A stretch of 64,000 nucleotides of DNA from Salipiger sp. CCB-MM3 (GCF_001687105.1 NZ_CP014597.1:62001-126000), one strand, 5' to 3'; counted from the stretch's first letter, positions 10,777 through 20,461 are shown. Numbers and translations are program-made. The notes: generated by a model from the sequence alone, not told the origin.

Positions 10777-13700
10777 TCACCCCGCAGACGCGCAGCGCAG
10801 CTCCGTCAGCCGATCCTTGCGATCAAGCAGCACAAGGGTCGCCGGGGTGACCAGCAGTGTCAGGAGGGTTGCAAAGGTGAGCCCCCCTGCGATCGACATT
10901 GAAAGATCGACCCACCAGAGCGTCGAAGGCGCGCCAAAGGTGATCTCGCGGCCCGGAATATTGATGCTCATCGCGAGGGTCATCGGCACAAGGCCGAGAA
11001 CCGTGGTGACGGAGGTGAGCAGAACCGGCCGCAGGCGATCCGTGCAGGTCATCAGGGCTGCGGAAAGCGGGAGCCAACCCTCGCGACACTTTTCGTTGTA
11101 GGCGTCGATCAAGACGATGTTGTTGTTCACCACGATGCCAGCGAGGGCAATGATGCCAATGCCCCCCATGACAACACCGAAGGCTTTGCCGGTCACCATC
11201 AACCCAATGAGCACCGCGCCAATGGAGAAGATGATCGCGGAGAGAACCACCAGCGCCTGCATGATCGAGTTGAACTGCATCACCTGGATCATCAGCGTGA
11301 GGACAATGGCCGCGACAAAGGCAATCACCAGGAACTGCATGGCCTCGGCCTGATCGGCGGTTTCCCCCTTGGTCGACACCTTGGCCTCCCCGAAATCGGC
11401 GCTGGCAATGAAGGCTTCCAGCTGCTTCGTCTTTTCGCTTGGAAGAACGCCCGGTCCGACGCCGGCTTCGAGCTGGTCAACGGTCTGCCCGTCGATGCGC
11501 AGAACCTTTCCGGATCGCGCCACCGGGGCCATCTCGACGAAGGTTCCGATCGGCACCATGCCGGTTCCGGTAGGAATCCGCAGGTTCCGGACGTCGTCAA
11601 AGGAGCGATGGCTTTCGGGGAAGCGCATGCGGATGTCGATGCTGTCGGTGCTGTCGCCGGGCCGAAAATCCGTCACTTTGACGCCAGAGGTCATCAGGCG
11701 AACCACCTGGCCGATGAGGTCGGGGCTGGCGCCAAACCGCGCGGCTTCGTTGCGATCGACCCTGATCTCGTAATCGATCCCCGGCAGGGTGCGGGTATCG
11801 GAGATATCCGTGAGCCCCCCAATGCGGGTCATCTCTTCAACGAGCATGTCGATGGCCCGCGATCGGTCCGCATCCGGCCCGGTGATCTCCAGGGCGATGG
11901 GCTTGCCGCCGGAGGGCCCCCGGGACTGCGCCTCGATCGCGACCCGGACACCCGGGATATCGCCCAGCACCTGACGCAGATCGGCAATGATCGTCTCGGC
12001 GGCAGGGCGGGTCTGCCAGTCGGTGAATTTCACCTGTATGGTGCCGACCTGATCCGAGGACTCGTGTCCGCCCGAAACATTGGCGCGCGCATAGAGGCTC
12101 TCGATATGCGGCCGGCCGAGAAGTCGGGCTTCTGCTTTGCGCCGAAGCTAGTCTCGACCATCGAGCGAAAGGTTGTCCCGCGCCAGGATCTGCACCTGCG
12201 CCACATCCGGCTCGTCACCGGGGAAGAAGATCACCCCGTGCCCGTAGGTGCCGTAGCCTGCAACGATCGAGAAGAGCGCCAATGTCAGGACCGCGAGCGT
12301 TGTCTTCGGGCGCGTGATCGTGGTCTCGAGAAGCCGTGCGTAAAGCCCCATGAGGCCCCCTGCCCTGCGCGGATCGACAGGTCCTTCAACGACTGCCGTT
12401 TCGCGTTTGCGCAGCGGGCTCAAAACACCGCCGAGAACCGGGATGAAGATCAGGGCCATGACCAGCGACGCGGTCAAGGTCATCAGGACGGTGATCGGCA
12501 GGTAGCGCATGGACTGTCCGACCATCCCCTGCCAGAAGAGCAAGGGCAGAAAGACAGACAGGGTCGTGGCGGTGGACGCGATGATCGGCCAGGCCATCCG
12601 GCTTGCGGCCTCCTTGAAGGCGAGCTTCGGATCGGCGCCCTCGGCCATGCGCTTGTCGGCATATTCGATCACGACGATCGCCCCATCGACGAGCATGCCG
12701 ACCACAAGGATCAGTCCGAAAAGGACCACCAGGTTCATCGTGAAACCGGACATCCAGAGCGCGGCGACCCCGGAAAGAAAGGCTCCGGGAATGGAAAGCC
12801 CCACCAAAAGAGCGCTGCGCGGACCGAGGAAGAAGAGAATGACGATCACCACCAGCAAGATGGAGGCGAGCACGTTGTTCTGCAGGTCGCCGAGAAGATC
12901 GACCACCTGTTCGGATTCATCGGTCTGGATGGTCGCCTTGAGACCGTCGGGCCAAATCCCTTCGGCCGCAGCCAGAACGGCCTTCACACCGGCCACCGTC
13001 TCGATGATATTGGCGCCGGACTTCTTCTTGATCTCCAGAGGCACTGATGGACTTCCATCGATGCGCGCAAAGCTTTGAGGGTCGACGAAGGAGCTGCGAA
13101 TGGTGGCCACGTCACGGACAGTGACAACCGTGCTTCCTTCCACCTTGATCGGGAGATCGAGGATCTCCTCGACGCTCTTGATGAGGCCGGGGATCTTGAG
13201 AACCATGCGGCCATCGCCGGAGTTGAGAGCGCCTATGGCGATCAGCTTGTTGTTGGCCGTGATGAGGCTCATCACGTTGCTGAGCGACAGATCATAAGTG
13301 GCGAATGTCACTGGATCGATGAGGATCTCCACCTGCTCGTCGCGCTTGCCGCCAACGTCGACCTCGAGAACGCCTGGCAGAGCCTCGATTTCATCGGCAA
13401 GGCGATCAGCAATCGAGTTGAGCGTGCGCTCGGGAATGGCGCCGGAGAGCGCAAGGGTCATGATGGGAAAGAGCGAGGTGTTGATTTCCCGAACCTCGGG
13501 GTCATTGGCGTCCTGCGGCAGGTTCACCTTGGCGCGGTCGACGGCCTCGCGCACATCGTCGATCGCCTGCTCTGCGTCAAAGCCGGCGTCAAACTTGAGC
13601 TGGATCGAGGCGCTGCCCTCGTAGCCGGTCGATGTGTAGGTATCGAGCCCCTCGATTGCCGAGAGCTCTGCCTCCAGGGGCTTGGCCAGCGAGCTGACGG

Positions 13701-13878
13701 CATCTTCGGGAGATATCCCGTCGAGAGACACGCTCACGAAGACCATCGGAATGGAGACCTCGGGATTGCTCTCTTTCGGGATGGAGACATAGGAGACGAT
13801 GCCGAAGGCCAGGATCATCAGGAAGGCGATGACGACAACCTTGGCCCGGCTGAACGATGCGGCGATGTGGGCGTTCAC
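10777..13878 (-). pseudogene. RND-family efflux transporter, interrupted by in-frame TAG
   Basis: This would be the inner-membrane proton antiporter of a tripartite efflux pump. Read through, the frame is 1,033 codons, the normal length of an HAE1/AcrB-type protein. It starts MNAHIAASF, with a first membrane helix at about residues 11-30, has the TM4 acidic region (ILVVGMLVDGAIVVIE) and ends in the usual C-terminal membrane helices and TLVLLDR motif. A TAG at 12148-12150 is codon 577. Homologous sequence continues in the same frame directly after it (LRRKAEARLLGRPHIES), so this is a nonsense change and not a frameshift. A GTG at 12031-12033 could start a C-terminal fragment, but neither half alone should make a pump. 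The start overlaps the stop of the adaptor gene by 4 nt, which shows translational coupling. A sequencing error at the TAG cannot be excluded. Confidence 0.85.
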
Positions 13879-15002
13879 TGCGCGTCCTCCAGCGCCGCGG
13901 CGTCTCCGTCCCGCACGAACCCTTGTCCGACGGTAATAATGCTGGCCTCCATTGGAAGACCGGTGACCGTTACGGCCCTTGGCCCGAAGGAGACGACCTC
14001 CACGGGCCAGGCCTTCACCACCCCCTGCTCATAGGTCTTCACCAGGAGCTCTCCGGCACCCGAGAGGGCAAGATAGGCCGATGGCACCTCATGGGCTTTG
14101 AAGCTCTTGCCTGCGAGGCCGACGCTTGCGCTCATGCCGGCGCGGATCTGTCGTCCCGAGTTCGGAATGACGACTTCCACAGGAAAACTGCGCGTGGCGC
14201 TGTCGGCCGCCGGCGAGATATAGCGTACCGTGCCGATGATCTTCTCTCCCCCCACGGGGGTGACCGCCGCGTCCTGACCCAGGCTGATGTCCGAGATGTT
14301 GATCTGCGGAACTGTGATCTCGACCAGAAGGGACGAGAGGTCCATGAGCTGCCCGAGCTGCGCGCCGTCCGAGATTGTCTCGCCGATCTCGGCATCGAGA
14401 GATGCCAGCGTGCCCGCGAAGGGGGCACGCAAGGTGAGGTTGTCGCGCTCCTCTTCGATTGCTGCCCAGCCAGCTTCGGCGGCCGCGAGCAGGGCTCGGG
14501 CGGCTTGCAGGGAATCTTCGGTAATGAGCCCCCGAGCGTTCAGCTTGGCGTTATTTTCCGCCGTGCGCCGCGCCTCGATCAGCCGTGCTTCGGCCTCTGC
14601 GGCCCGAGCCTCGAAATCGGGGACCGAAAGCGAGAGGATGGGATCATCCTTGGAGAGCCTGTCCCCCTTGTGGGCGTGAAGAGCTTCCACGATGCCCGAT
14701 GCGCGCGCTGTCACCTGTGCCGTTCGAAGAGGTCTGGTCTGACCGTCCGCGGAGACAAGCCGTGTGGCAGTATGGGCCACGGAGTGGATGACCTGCACCG
14801 ATTGCGCCGCGCCCCCTCCCCCGGCCTCGACAGCCGCAGAGGGTTGATCGTTGCTGGCTGCCCCCGTCTGGCCGGGAGCGCTGACCATACATGCGGCGAG
14901 GGCACCGGAGAGGGTGAGAGCGAGGATCGGGCCGATCGGCAGACCCGTTTTGCGGCGAAAGCCAAGAGAGGTGGGCGCAGTACCTGCGGGCACGCCGGTC
15001 AT
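13875..15002 (-). CDS. RND efflux periplasmic adaptor (membrane-fusion protein), lipoprotein
   Basis: A 375-residue HlyD/AcrA-type adaptor that links an RND pump to an outer-membrane channel. The N-terminus carries a hydrophobic signal ending in a lipobox (LSGALAAC, Cys38), so it is probably lipidated. A biotinyl-lipoyl-like half (about 80-120), a coiled-coil hairpin rich in Ala and Glu (about 125-195), the second lipoyl half (LRAPFAGTLASLDAEIG) and beta-barrel domains follow. It sits between the regulator and the pump with 4-nt ATGA overlaps on both sides, so the three form one operon. No outer-membrane factor gene is in the window. This copy looks intact, but the pump downstream is broken. 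Confidence 0.9.
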   Translation of the reverse strand: MTGVPAGTAPTSLGFRRKTGLPIGPILALTLSGALAACMVSAPGQTGAASNDQPSAAVEAGGGGAAQSVQVIHSVAHTATRLVSADGQTRPLRTAQVTARASGIVEALHAHKGDRLSKDDPILSLSVPDFEARAAEAEARLIEARRTAENNAKLNARGLITEDSLQAARALLAAAEAGWAAIEEERDNLTLRAPFAGTLASLDAEIGETISDGAQLGQLMDLSSLLVEITVPQINISDISLGQDAAVTPVGGEKIIGTVRYISPAADSATRSFPVEVVIPNSGRQIRAGMSASVGLAGKSFKAHEVPSAYLALSGAGELLVKTYEQGVVKAWPVEVVSFGPRAVTVTGLPMEASIITVGQGFVRDGDAAALEDAQ

Positions 15003-15472
15003 GATGAACTCGTCTTTTTGTTATGGGTGGTGCGCTCCGCCATGGATTTTTCGAAATCCATGCGAGCCTGCATGTAGGCCAGCATGCCGCCGAGCCGCCG
15101 TTTCTGGGTGGCGTCGATCGGCGTGCTGTCTCGGAAGGCCTGCAATGTCTCGAGGTTGCGCTCTACCCTTTGCCGGGAGCGTTCAAAGATCGCTTCCTCG
15201 TTGGAGCTTTGGATCTGGAAGTGATCGCGTCGGTCGCCGTCCTTGCGGACCTTCTCGATCACGCCATGCTCGATCAGGCGTCGGGTGTTTTCGCTCACGC
15301 TGCCGCGGCTGATGCCGAGGATGTCGGAGAGATCGGAAAAGGGCACGGGCTCGAGCGACATCATCAGATATCCCAGGATGCGGCCGGCGTGCGGCGCCAT
15401 GCCGTCCGCTTGCGCAAGGCCGCCCATGAGATGGGAGAACGTCAATCTCGGATCTGTCTGTGTGTCTTTCAT
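14999..15472 (-). CDS. GbsR/MarR-like winged-helix regulator of the efflux operon
   Basis: A 157-residue DNA-binding protein. A winged-helix core spans about residues 25-95 (GRILGYLMM, then FSDLSDILGISRGSVSENTR as recognition helix, then a wing around KVRKDGDRRDHF), with a helical C-terminus for dimerisation. The SRGSVSENTR type of helix is characteristic of the GbsR branch of MarR-like regulators. It is first in the operon and overlaps the adaptor gene by 4 nt. A near-perfect 24-bp palindrome at 15486-15509 lies just upstream of its start and is a good candidate for its autoregulatory operator. The ligand is unknown. Confidence 0.85.
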   Translation of the reverse strand: MKDTQTDPRLTFSHLMGGLAQADGMAPHAGRILGYLMMSLEPVPFSDLSDILGISRGSVSENTRRLIEHGVIEKVRKDGDRRDHFQIQSSNEEAIFERSRQRVERNLETLQAFRDSTPIDATQKRRLGGMLAYMQARMDFEKSMAERTTHNKKTSSS

Positions 15473-15485
15473 TCCGAGGAAGTAG

Positions 15486-15509
15486 GTTCAGGTTCAACTG
15501 AAACTGAAC
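15486..15509. promoter_or_regulatory. Candidate operator palindrome of the efflux operon
   Basis: A 24-bp inverted repeat with GTTCAG/CTGAAC outer arms and TTCA/TGAA inner arms; 10 of 12 base pairs match. It is centred about 25 bp upstream of the regulator start codon, where a dimeric winged-helix repressor would block transcription. Confidence 0.55.
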
Positions 15510-15513
15510 GAAG

Positions 15514-15535
15514 GCGGAGGATTTTTGTCCTCCGC
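15514..15535. other. Perfect 8-bp stem-loop upstream of the regulator
   Basis: The arms 15514-15521 and 15528-15535 are perfect complements around a T-rich 6-nt loop. The structure lies between the operator palindrome and the left end of the IS5 element. It could be a terminator relic or part of the promoter region; I cannot assign a role. Confidence 0.35.
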
Positions 15536-15560
15536 AAATTCCTTCTAAAGTTTCTTCTTA

Positions 15561-16383
15561 GGGTCAGGACCCATTGATTTGGTGGGGCGCGCGTGATTCA
15601 CCATTCGAAGACGAGCGGTGAACATGTCTGATCTTTTCTGGTTGAGCGATGCGCAGATGGCGCGTCTGGAGCCTTACTTCCCCAAGTCGCACGGCAAGCC
15701 CAGGGTTGACGGCCAGCGTGTCCTGAGCGGGATTATCTTCATCAATCGCAATGGCTTGCGGTGGCGAGATGCGCCAAGGGAATACGGCCCGCACAAGACG
15801 CTCTACAACCGCTGGAAGCGTTGGAGCGACAGGGGTGTCTTCGCCCGGATCATGGCGGGGTTGGCGGCCGAGCACGGTGAGGAGACGACCGTGATGATCG
15901 ACGCAACTCATCTGAAGGCCCATCGTACGGCGTCCAGCCTGGGCGTCAAAAAGGGGGGCGTCTGATTGGCCGAACCAAAGGCGGCATGAATACGAAGCTG
16001 CACGCGATCTGCGACAGCCAGGGCCGACCCATCGACCTGTTCCTGACTGCCGGACCCGTCAGCGACTACATCGGGGCGCGTGCCCTGGTCAGCGGGTTGC
16101 CCAACGTGGAGTGGCTGCTCGGAGATCGTGGCTATGATGCCGATTGGTTCAGAGAAGCCTTACAGGACAAGAAGATACGTCCTTGCATCCCGGGCCGGAA
16201 GAAACGGAAGACGCCCGTCCGGTATGACAATCGCAGATACAAACGGCGCAACCGGGTCGAGATAATGTTCGGCAGGCTCAAGGACTGGAGGAGGGTTGCG
16301 ACCCGTTATGACCGCTGCCCGCAAACCTTCTTCTCAGCAATCGCACTCGCTGCGACCGTAATCTGCTGGCTTTGAGAGAGAAC
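15561..16383 (+). mobile_element. IS5-family (IS427-like) element, copy 1, right end missing
   Basis: The left end begins GGGTCAGGACCCATTGA directly after a TTA, and resembles the inverted complement of the right end of the IS5 remnant at 21946 (ATTGGTCTGGACCC). The two-frame transposase is complete, but the right terminal repeat is absent: 8 nt after the transposase stop the sequence switches to the IS110 module. The second copy at 34358 has the same architecture, but the two IS5 elements differ clearly in sequence. Confidence 0.8.
15624..16375 (+). CDS. IS5-family transposase (orfA plus orfB, -1 frameshift)
   Basis: A DDE transposase encoded in two frames. OrfA (15624-15965) has the N-terminal helix-turn-helix region (MSDLFWLSDAQMARL) and the first catalytic region (VMIDATHLKAH). 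OrfB (first ATG at 15986, stop at 16375) has the second Asp (WLLGDRGYDADWF) and the C-terminal Glu region (RNRVEIMFGRLKDWRR). At 15948-15958 there is an A5-G6 slippery run. A -1 shift there joins the frames into one protein in the way known for IS427-group elements. The product would be about 250 residues. Confidence 0.85.
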
Positions 16384-16486
16384 GAGATGCCGTAACGGGG
16401 CTGCGTCGCGACCCGCCCGCTATCGTTGCAAGATCAAGGGCAAGCTGGCGCCATTCCCGTATTGGATCCACATGGAGGACTGCGGG

Positions 16487-17517
16487 ATGAAGCTGTTTAT
16501 TGGGCTGGATGTGTCGCTTGAGAAGACCGCAATTTGCGTGATCAGCGAGCACGGGAAGATTGTGACGGAGGCGCAGGTGGCCAGCGAGCCCGAGGCGATG
16601 TTGCGCTGGATCGGCGATCAGGACGGGGAAGCTGCGGCCATCGGGCTCGAAACTGGCCCCCTGTCGCAATGGCTGCATCGCGGGTTGTCCGCGGCTGAAC
16701 TACCTGTCGTGCTGATGGAAACGCGGCAGGTGAAAGGCGCCTTGAAGGCCATGCCGATCAAGACGGACCGCCGGGATGCCGAAGGGATCGCGCGCCTGCT
16801 GCACCTCGGCTGGTTCCGACCGGTTCACTGCAAATCAGTCTCCGCACAAGAGGTTCGCGCTGTGCTCAGCGCCCGGAAGGCCGTGCAGCAAGGGTTCATC
16901 ACGCTGGAAATGTCCCTGCGCGGGCTGCTGCGGAACTTCGGCCTCAAGGTCGGCACCATATCGCGGGGCCGGTTCGAACAGCGGATCCGCGAACTGGCGG
17001 CAGGCAATCCGATGCTGGTAGCGGCAACCGAGCTCATGCTTCGCGCGCGGGCAGCGCTGCGGCGAGAACTCGCAGGCCTTGAACGCCATGTCCGCCAACT
17101 TGCTCATGACGATCCGGTCTGTCTGCGCCTAATGTCGATGCCCGGGATTGGCGTGGTCGTGGCACTGACCTACCGATCTGCGATCGATGATCCTGGTCGC
17201 TTCACATCCTCGAAAAAGGTCGGGCCGTGGGTCGGTCTGACGCCGTCTCGCAACCAGTCTGGCGAGCGCGACATCTCGGGCGGGATCACCAAGGCGGGCG
17301 ACGTCAACCTGCGTCGTGCCCTGTGCCAGGCTGCCACCGTCATGATGCATCGCGGCGGGCAACATGGCTGCGAACCTGGGCGGCGAAACTCGCGCGCCGC
17401 CGGGGCACCAAGCGCGCAATGGTTGCGCTGGCCCGACGTATCGCCGTGATCCTGCACCGGATGTGGAAGGATGACACCGACTTCCGCTTCGATACGCCGG
17501 TGCTTTATGCCGGTTGA
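16487..17517 (+). pseudogene. IS110-family transposase A, copy 1, frameshifted
   Basis: The N-terminal RuvC-like DEDD domain is present (GLDVS, then GLETGP, then KTDRRDAEGIARL), and so is the Tnp_IS116/IS110/IS902 domain with MPGIGVVVALTYRSAIDD and the GLTPSRNQSGE region that carries the family's catalytic Ser. Near 17354-17359 one base is missing: the frame leaves MMHRGG, and the expected tail (ATWLRTWAAKLARR, ending at 17517) continues in another frame. The lesion falls after the catalytic residues, so the open product (to 17449) ends in an unrelated tail. I placed the start at 16487 because an AGGAC-type ribosome site precedes MKLFIGLDV. Confidence 0.8.
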
Positions 17518-18034
17518 CGACACAGGTTCCAGACTTCTGCCCGCCTAATCGCGGGCCTTCGAGGTCCCCACGGGACGCGGTTCCGGTGATGCCGTGCTCA
17601 GGACTGATGCCGACCATGTCGAGCACGCAAATGAGATGGGCACAGCGGAATTGCATTGAACCAGCATCATGTTGGCGGCCACCGCGCCGACCACGGACCG
17701 AAGCATGTACCCGGGTCGATCTCAAAAGAAGGCCGCCGAATAGGGAAGCGGATCAACGGTTCAAAGGACAAGACCGCGGTTAAGCGGGACATTCGACATG
17801 CGCGAAAACCCTTGACCGGGACGCCCCCGTTACCGAAGTCCTGAGCCTTCTGTATCTCGGATCTGCTATTTTGCCCCCGTCACCTTCCTTGGCCGAGGCT
17901 GGTGACGGGGCGGTGTATGGCGTCTGAGCCTTGTGGCCTGACCACGTCTGCTAGCGAGCCAGCACCGTCTCTCTTTCATCATCTCGAACAGTTGGATGCG
18001 GCCGACAAGGACCGCGGAGCAGAAGGAAGAGAGC
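17518..18034 (+). ncRNA. Candidate IS110 bridge-RNA region with a 10-bp hairpin at 17875-17910
   Basis: A 517-bp non-coding stretch lies between the two IS110 genes and is repeated unchanged in the second module copy (hairpin at 36678-36713). A perfect 10-bp stem (17875-17884 with 17901-17910) encloses a 16-nt loop that can itself pair. IS110-family elements are known to encode a structured guide RNA in their non-coding ends (upstream of the gene in the IS110 group, downstream in the IS1111 group), so this is where one is expected. Guide loops were not identified. Confidence 0.35.
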
Positions 18035-18994
18035 ATGAACACGGTATCATCTGAACAGGTCATCGGCATAGATGTCTCGCGCGACTGGCTGGACATCTAT
18101 TGCCTGCCCGATCGGAAGCGCCTTCGGTTGCCGAACACATCGGAGGGCCATGCCCATGTGGTGTCCCTCGCACGGCGGCGTGGCGCCCTGGTCTGCTTCG
18201 AAGCCACCGGCGGGCAGGAGTGGCGGTTATGGGCTTCCCTCGACGCGGCGCGGATCGTCGCGCGTCAATTGCCGCCGGCACAGGTCAAGGCCTTTGCCGC
18301 CAGCCGTGGCACCCGGGCCAAGACGGACCGGATCGATGCGGAACTCATTGCCCGTTTCATGGTATTCCGTCCCGAGGCCGGACGTCGCCATCCGACCGGG
18401 AAATTGCGCGCGATCAGAGCTTCGACATCGAAGCGAGCGCAACTCGTCGAAATGCGTAAGCGGCTGCTCGTCCAGATCAAGGCACACGAAAAACTCGCGA
18501 CCGCTGGAATGTTCACCGACATGGACGTGGAGTTGAAGGCTCTGTTAGATACCAGGATCTCAGAGCTGGAAGAACGGATTGAGCAGGCAGTTGCGGCCGA
18601 TGGAACACTGGCCGAAACCGCCCGCATCCTGCGCTCCATTCCTGGGGTCGGCCCGGTTGCCAGCACTATGCTCATCGCCGAAATGCCCGAGCTCGGGGCC
18701 ATATCCGGAGAACAGGCCGCAGCCTTGACGGGGCTCGCTCCTATAGCGCACGACAGCGGTGCGTTGCGGGGCAAACGAACCATCGCCGGAGGGCGGCGCG
18801 CCCTGCGGCATGTCCACTTCCAGGCCGCCCTCGTCGCAGCAAATCATAACCCCACCCTGAAAGCCTTCGCGCAGCGACTGCGCGACGCCGGAAAACCGCA
18901 CAAGGTCATCATCACTGCGGTCGCACGAAAGCTCGTCAATATCGCCAACGCTCTATGCAAAGCGCGTAAACCATGGGGCCTTCAAGGCGCATGA
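18035..18994 (+). CDS. IS110-family transposase B, copy 1, intact
   Basis: A 319-residue IS110-type recombinase. The DEDD residues lie in GIDVSRDWLD, CFEATGG and KTDRIDAELIARF. A helical linker (about 145-195) and a C-terminal domain beginning with SIPGVGPVASTMLIAEMPELG follow, with RKLVNIANALCK near the end. The start at 18035 is chosen because AGGAAG lies 8 nt upstream; an upstream ATG at 17996 has no such site. Unlike transposase A of the same module, its reading frame is complete, so it is the likely active partner. It is identical to the copy at 36838. Confidence 0.88.
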   Translation: MNTVSSEQVIGIDVSRDWLDIYCLPDRKRLRLPNTSEGHAHVVSLARRRGALVCFEATGGQEWRLWASLDAARIVARQLPPAQVKAFAASRGTRAKTDRIDAELIARFMVFRPEAGRRHPTGKLRAIRASTSKRAQLVEMRKRLLVQIKAHEKLATAGMFTDMDVELKALLDTRISELEERIEQAVAADGTLAETARILRSIPGVGPVASTMLIAEMPELGAISGEQAAALTGLAPIAHDSGALRGKRTIAGGRRALRHVHFQAALVAANHNPTLKAFAQRLRDAGKPHKVIITAVARKLVNIANALCKARKPWGLQGA

Positions 18995-19016
18995 CGGATA
19001 CAGTTGCTAGAATGGC

Positions 19017-19637
19017 TCATCCACGATCATACGGAAAATCGTCCAGGATCTCCATCGCCCGATATGGAAACTCGCCCGAGCTATCTGAAATGTGCCTGTA
19101 GACGGATACGCCGAGAAGAGGGAGCCAGTAGAGCCTGAAGACGGCTCTCTCTGTATCCGATTTTTCCGTCACCGTGACTGCGGTCGCCGCATAGGAGCAT
19201 TCACCGATATCGAGCGTGGATGTCTCTCCCACATCGATCGTGACATTGCCTTGCACAGGCCCACCGGCCCGCGTTTTGGTGAACTCGAGGAAGAGGTCGC
19301 TCCCCTCTTCCATGTTGTCGATGTCGACGCTTCCCCCGGTGAAACTCACATCCATCACGGATTTGGCGGAGATGTGGATCCCTTTGAAGGTGAAGGATCT
19401 CTGCACCAGGACCCCGCCGGCCATGACGTAGCCGTATCGGTCGTTATCGTCATAGACGACCTCTTCGAAGTTGGTCGTTTCATCGAAAGGGGTGATCCGG
19501 CTGATGCTGCCGTCGTCATATTTGATGAAGACCCCGTGGGTGAGACTATCCGCTGTGGGGCAGGTTGAAAGTGCTGCGGCGGCAGAGGACAGCAAGATGC
19601 ACGCGCCGCATGCGACGACCCGGGTGAAATAGTTCAT
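19017..19637 (-). CDS. Exported hypothetical protein, 206 aa
   Basis: The family is not recognised. The start at 19637 has an AGAAGG site 7 nt upstream and gives an N-terminal signal peptide (MNYFTRVVACGACILLSSAAAA) with a probable cleavage site near ALS. The mature part is beta-rich and has two cysteines (after STCP and in GECSYA), which could form a disulfide in the periplasm. The gene ends only 7 bp from the right edge of the first IS110 module, so the IS insertion just spares its 3' end. Confidence 0.65.
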   Translation of the reverse strand: MNYFTRVVACGACILLSSAAAALSTCPTADSLTHGVFIKYDDGSISRITPFDETTNFEEVVYDDNDRYGYVMAGGVLVQRSFTFKGIHISAKSVMDVSFTGGSVDIDNMEEGSDLFLEFTKTRAGGPVQGNVTIDVGETSTLDIGECSYAATAVTVTEKSDTERAVFRLYWLPLLGVSVYRHISDSSGEFPYRAMEILDDFPYDRG

Positions 19638-19816
19638 GTCAAAACCTTCTGATTCAAATTGACCGAAACTCAAGCGCCTAAATATGACGCTGACAGCCCT
19701 GAAAGAAACAGATGCGCCTCTTCAATGCAAGTTTTGGCTGAAGGCTCTGCCGAAGATTTCTCGGCCGATCTTCGTCTTTGTCGCGATGGCCGTGGAGTGA
19801 CGGTTTCTCGAAGGCC

Positions 19817-20461
19817 TCAGTTGCTGATCCGAAGCGATCTCAAAGTCAGTTCTGCTCCACCTGGACCGGGATTTCCATTGAAGTTGATCTCATGTCGATG
19901 TCCCGTGGGATCGGTGAGCACGAGGCGATCGTACGTTTGCAGGGAACTCGTGACATAGCTTCCGCCTGCGGGCGCATGGGCATATCCTGGCGCGACCAGT
20001 TCATGGGAGCCGCAAGTCAGCGTCTCAGCTGCCTGCGCGCCGCTGGAATCGTGCAAAACTGCCTCCCAGCATTGGCTCGGTGAATAGCCCGAATATCCGG
20101 AGGTTTTGCCTTTGGTGATGTAAAGGCCGGCACCGTCGCTTTTGAGGGTCGGGATATCCGTCGAGACGTTCCAGGGGTCGCTTGCGAAATCCAACTGGAA
20201 GCTGAAAGAGCTTTCCTGCAGGGGATCTGCCTCTCCGATGATCTCTGCCGTCATCCACGCTTGAGGGTCCACCAGGCGTATGCTGCCGGCAGCCTTTGGC
20301 GACAATGGGTGCGAGACCAGAGAACTCGTGTCTATGCGAATATCCGCGGCGCGGTCCGAGCCGGCTATCGCTGTCTCCGGGTCGGCGTTCATGAGGGATA
20401 CGTTGATGGGAAGGCTTGTTGCTGTGGCCTCCTCATCGAGCACGATCGACAGATCAATGTC
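19817..20461 (-). pseudogene. Unknown gene, 5' end removed by IS407-group insertion
   Basis: The frame runs to the IS edge at 20461/20462, and its apparent ATG at 20488 lies inside IS sequence. The true N-terminus is therefore lost. The 214 remaining residues begin DIDLSIVLDEEATATSLP, are rich in Ser, Thr and Asp, and look like an extracytoplasmic beta-rich protein. Two cysteines occur at SQCWEAVLHD and LTCGSHE. The family is not recognised. It points the same way as the exported protein at 19017. Confidence 0.6.

Larger units (their letters stand above)
16384..19010 (+). repeat. 2,627-bp IS110 double module, copy 1
   Basis: This block and 35187-37813 are the same length, in the same orientation, and identical except for a few substitutions in the first 350 bp. 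Both start with GAGATGCCGTAACGG and end at CAGTTGCTAG. Each contains two different IS110-family genes, the first frameshifted and the second intact. Both copies begin exactly 8 nt after the stop codon of an IS5-family transposase. Confidence 0.9.

Noticed and set aside
12031..12150. Amber recoding (pyrrolysine-like) to explain the TAG in the pump gene
   Set aside because: No recoding machinery is in the window, other genes here end normally in TAG, and pumps of this family do not use it. A nonsense change or error is simpler.
11608..13047. A 479-residue plus-strand frame across the RND gene
   Set aside because: Antisense to conserved pump sequence; Arg/His/Gly-rich and without any fold signature.
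16384..19010. Prophage or integron interpretation of the repeated IS110 block
   Set aside because: No integrase of the tyrosine or serine type, no attC-like array and no phage genes. The genes are typical IS110 DEDD recombinases.
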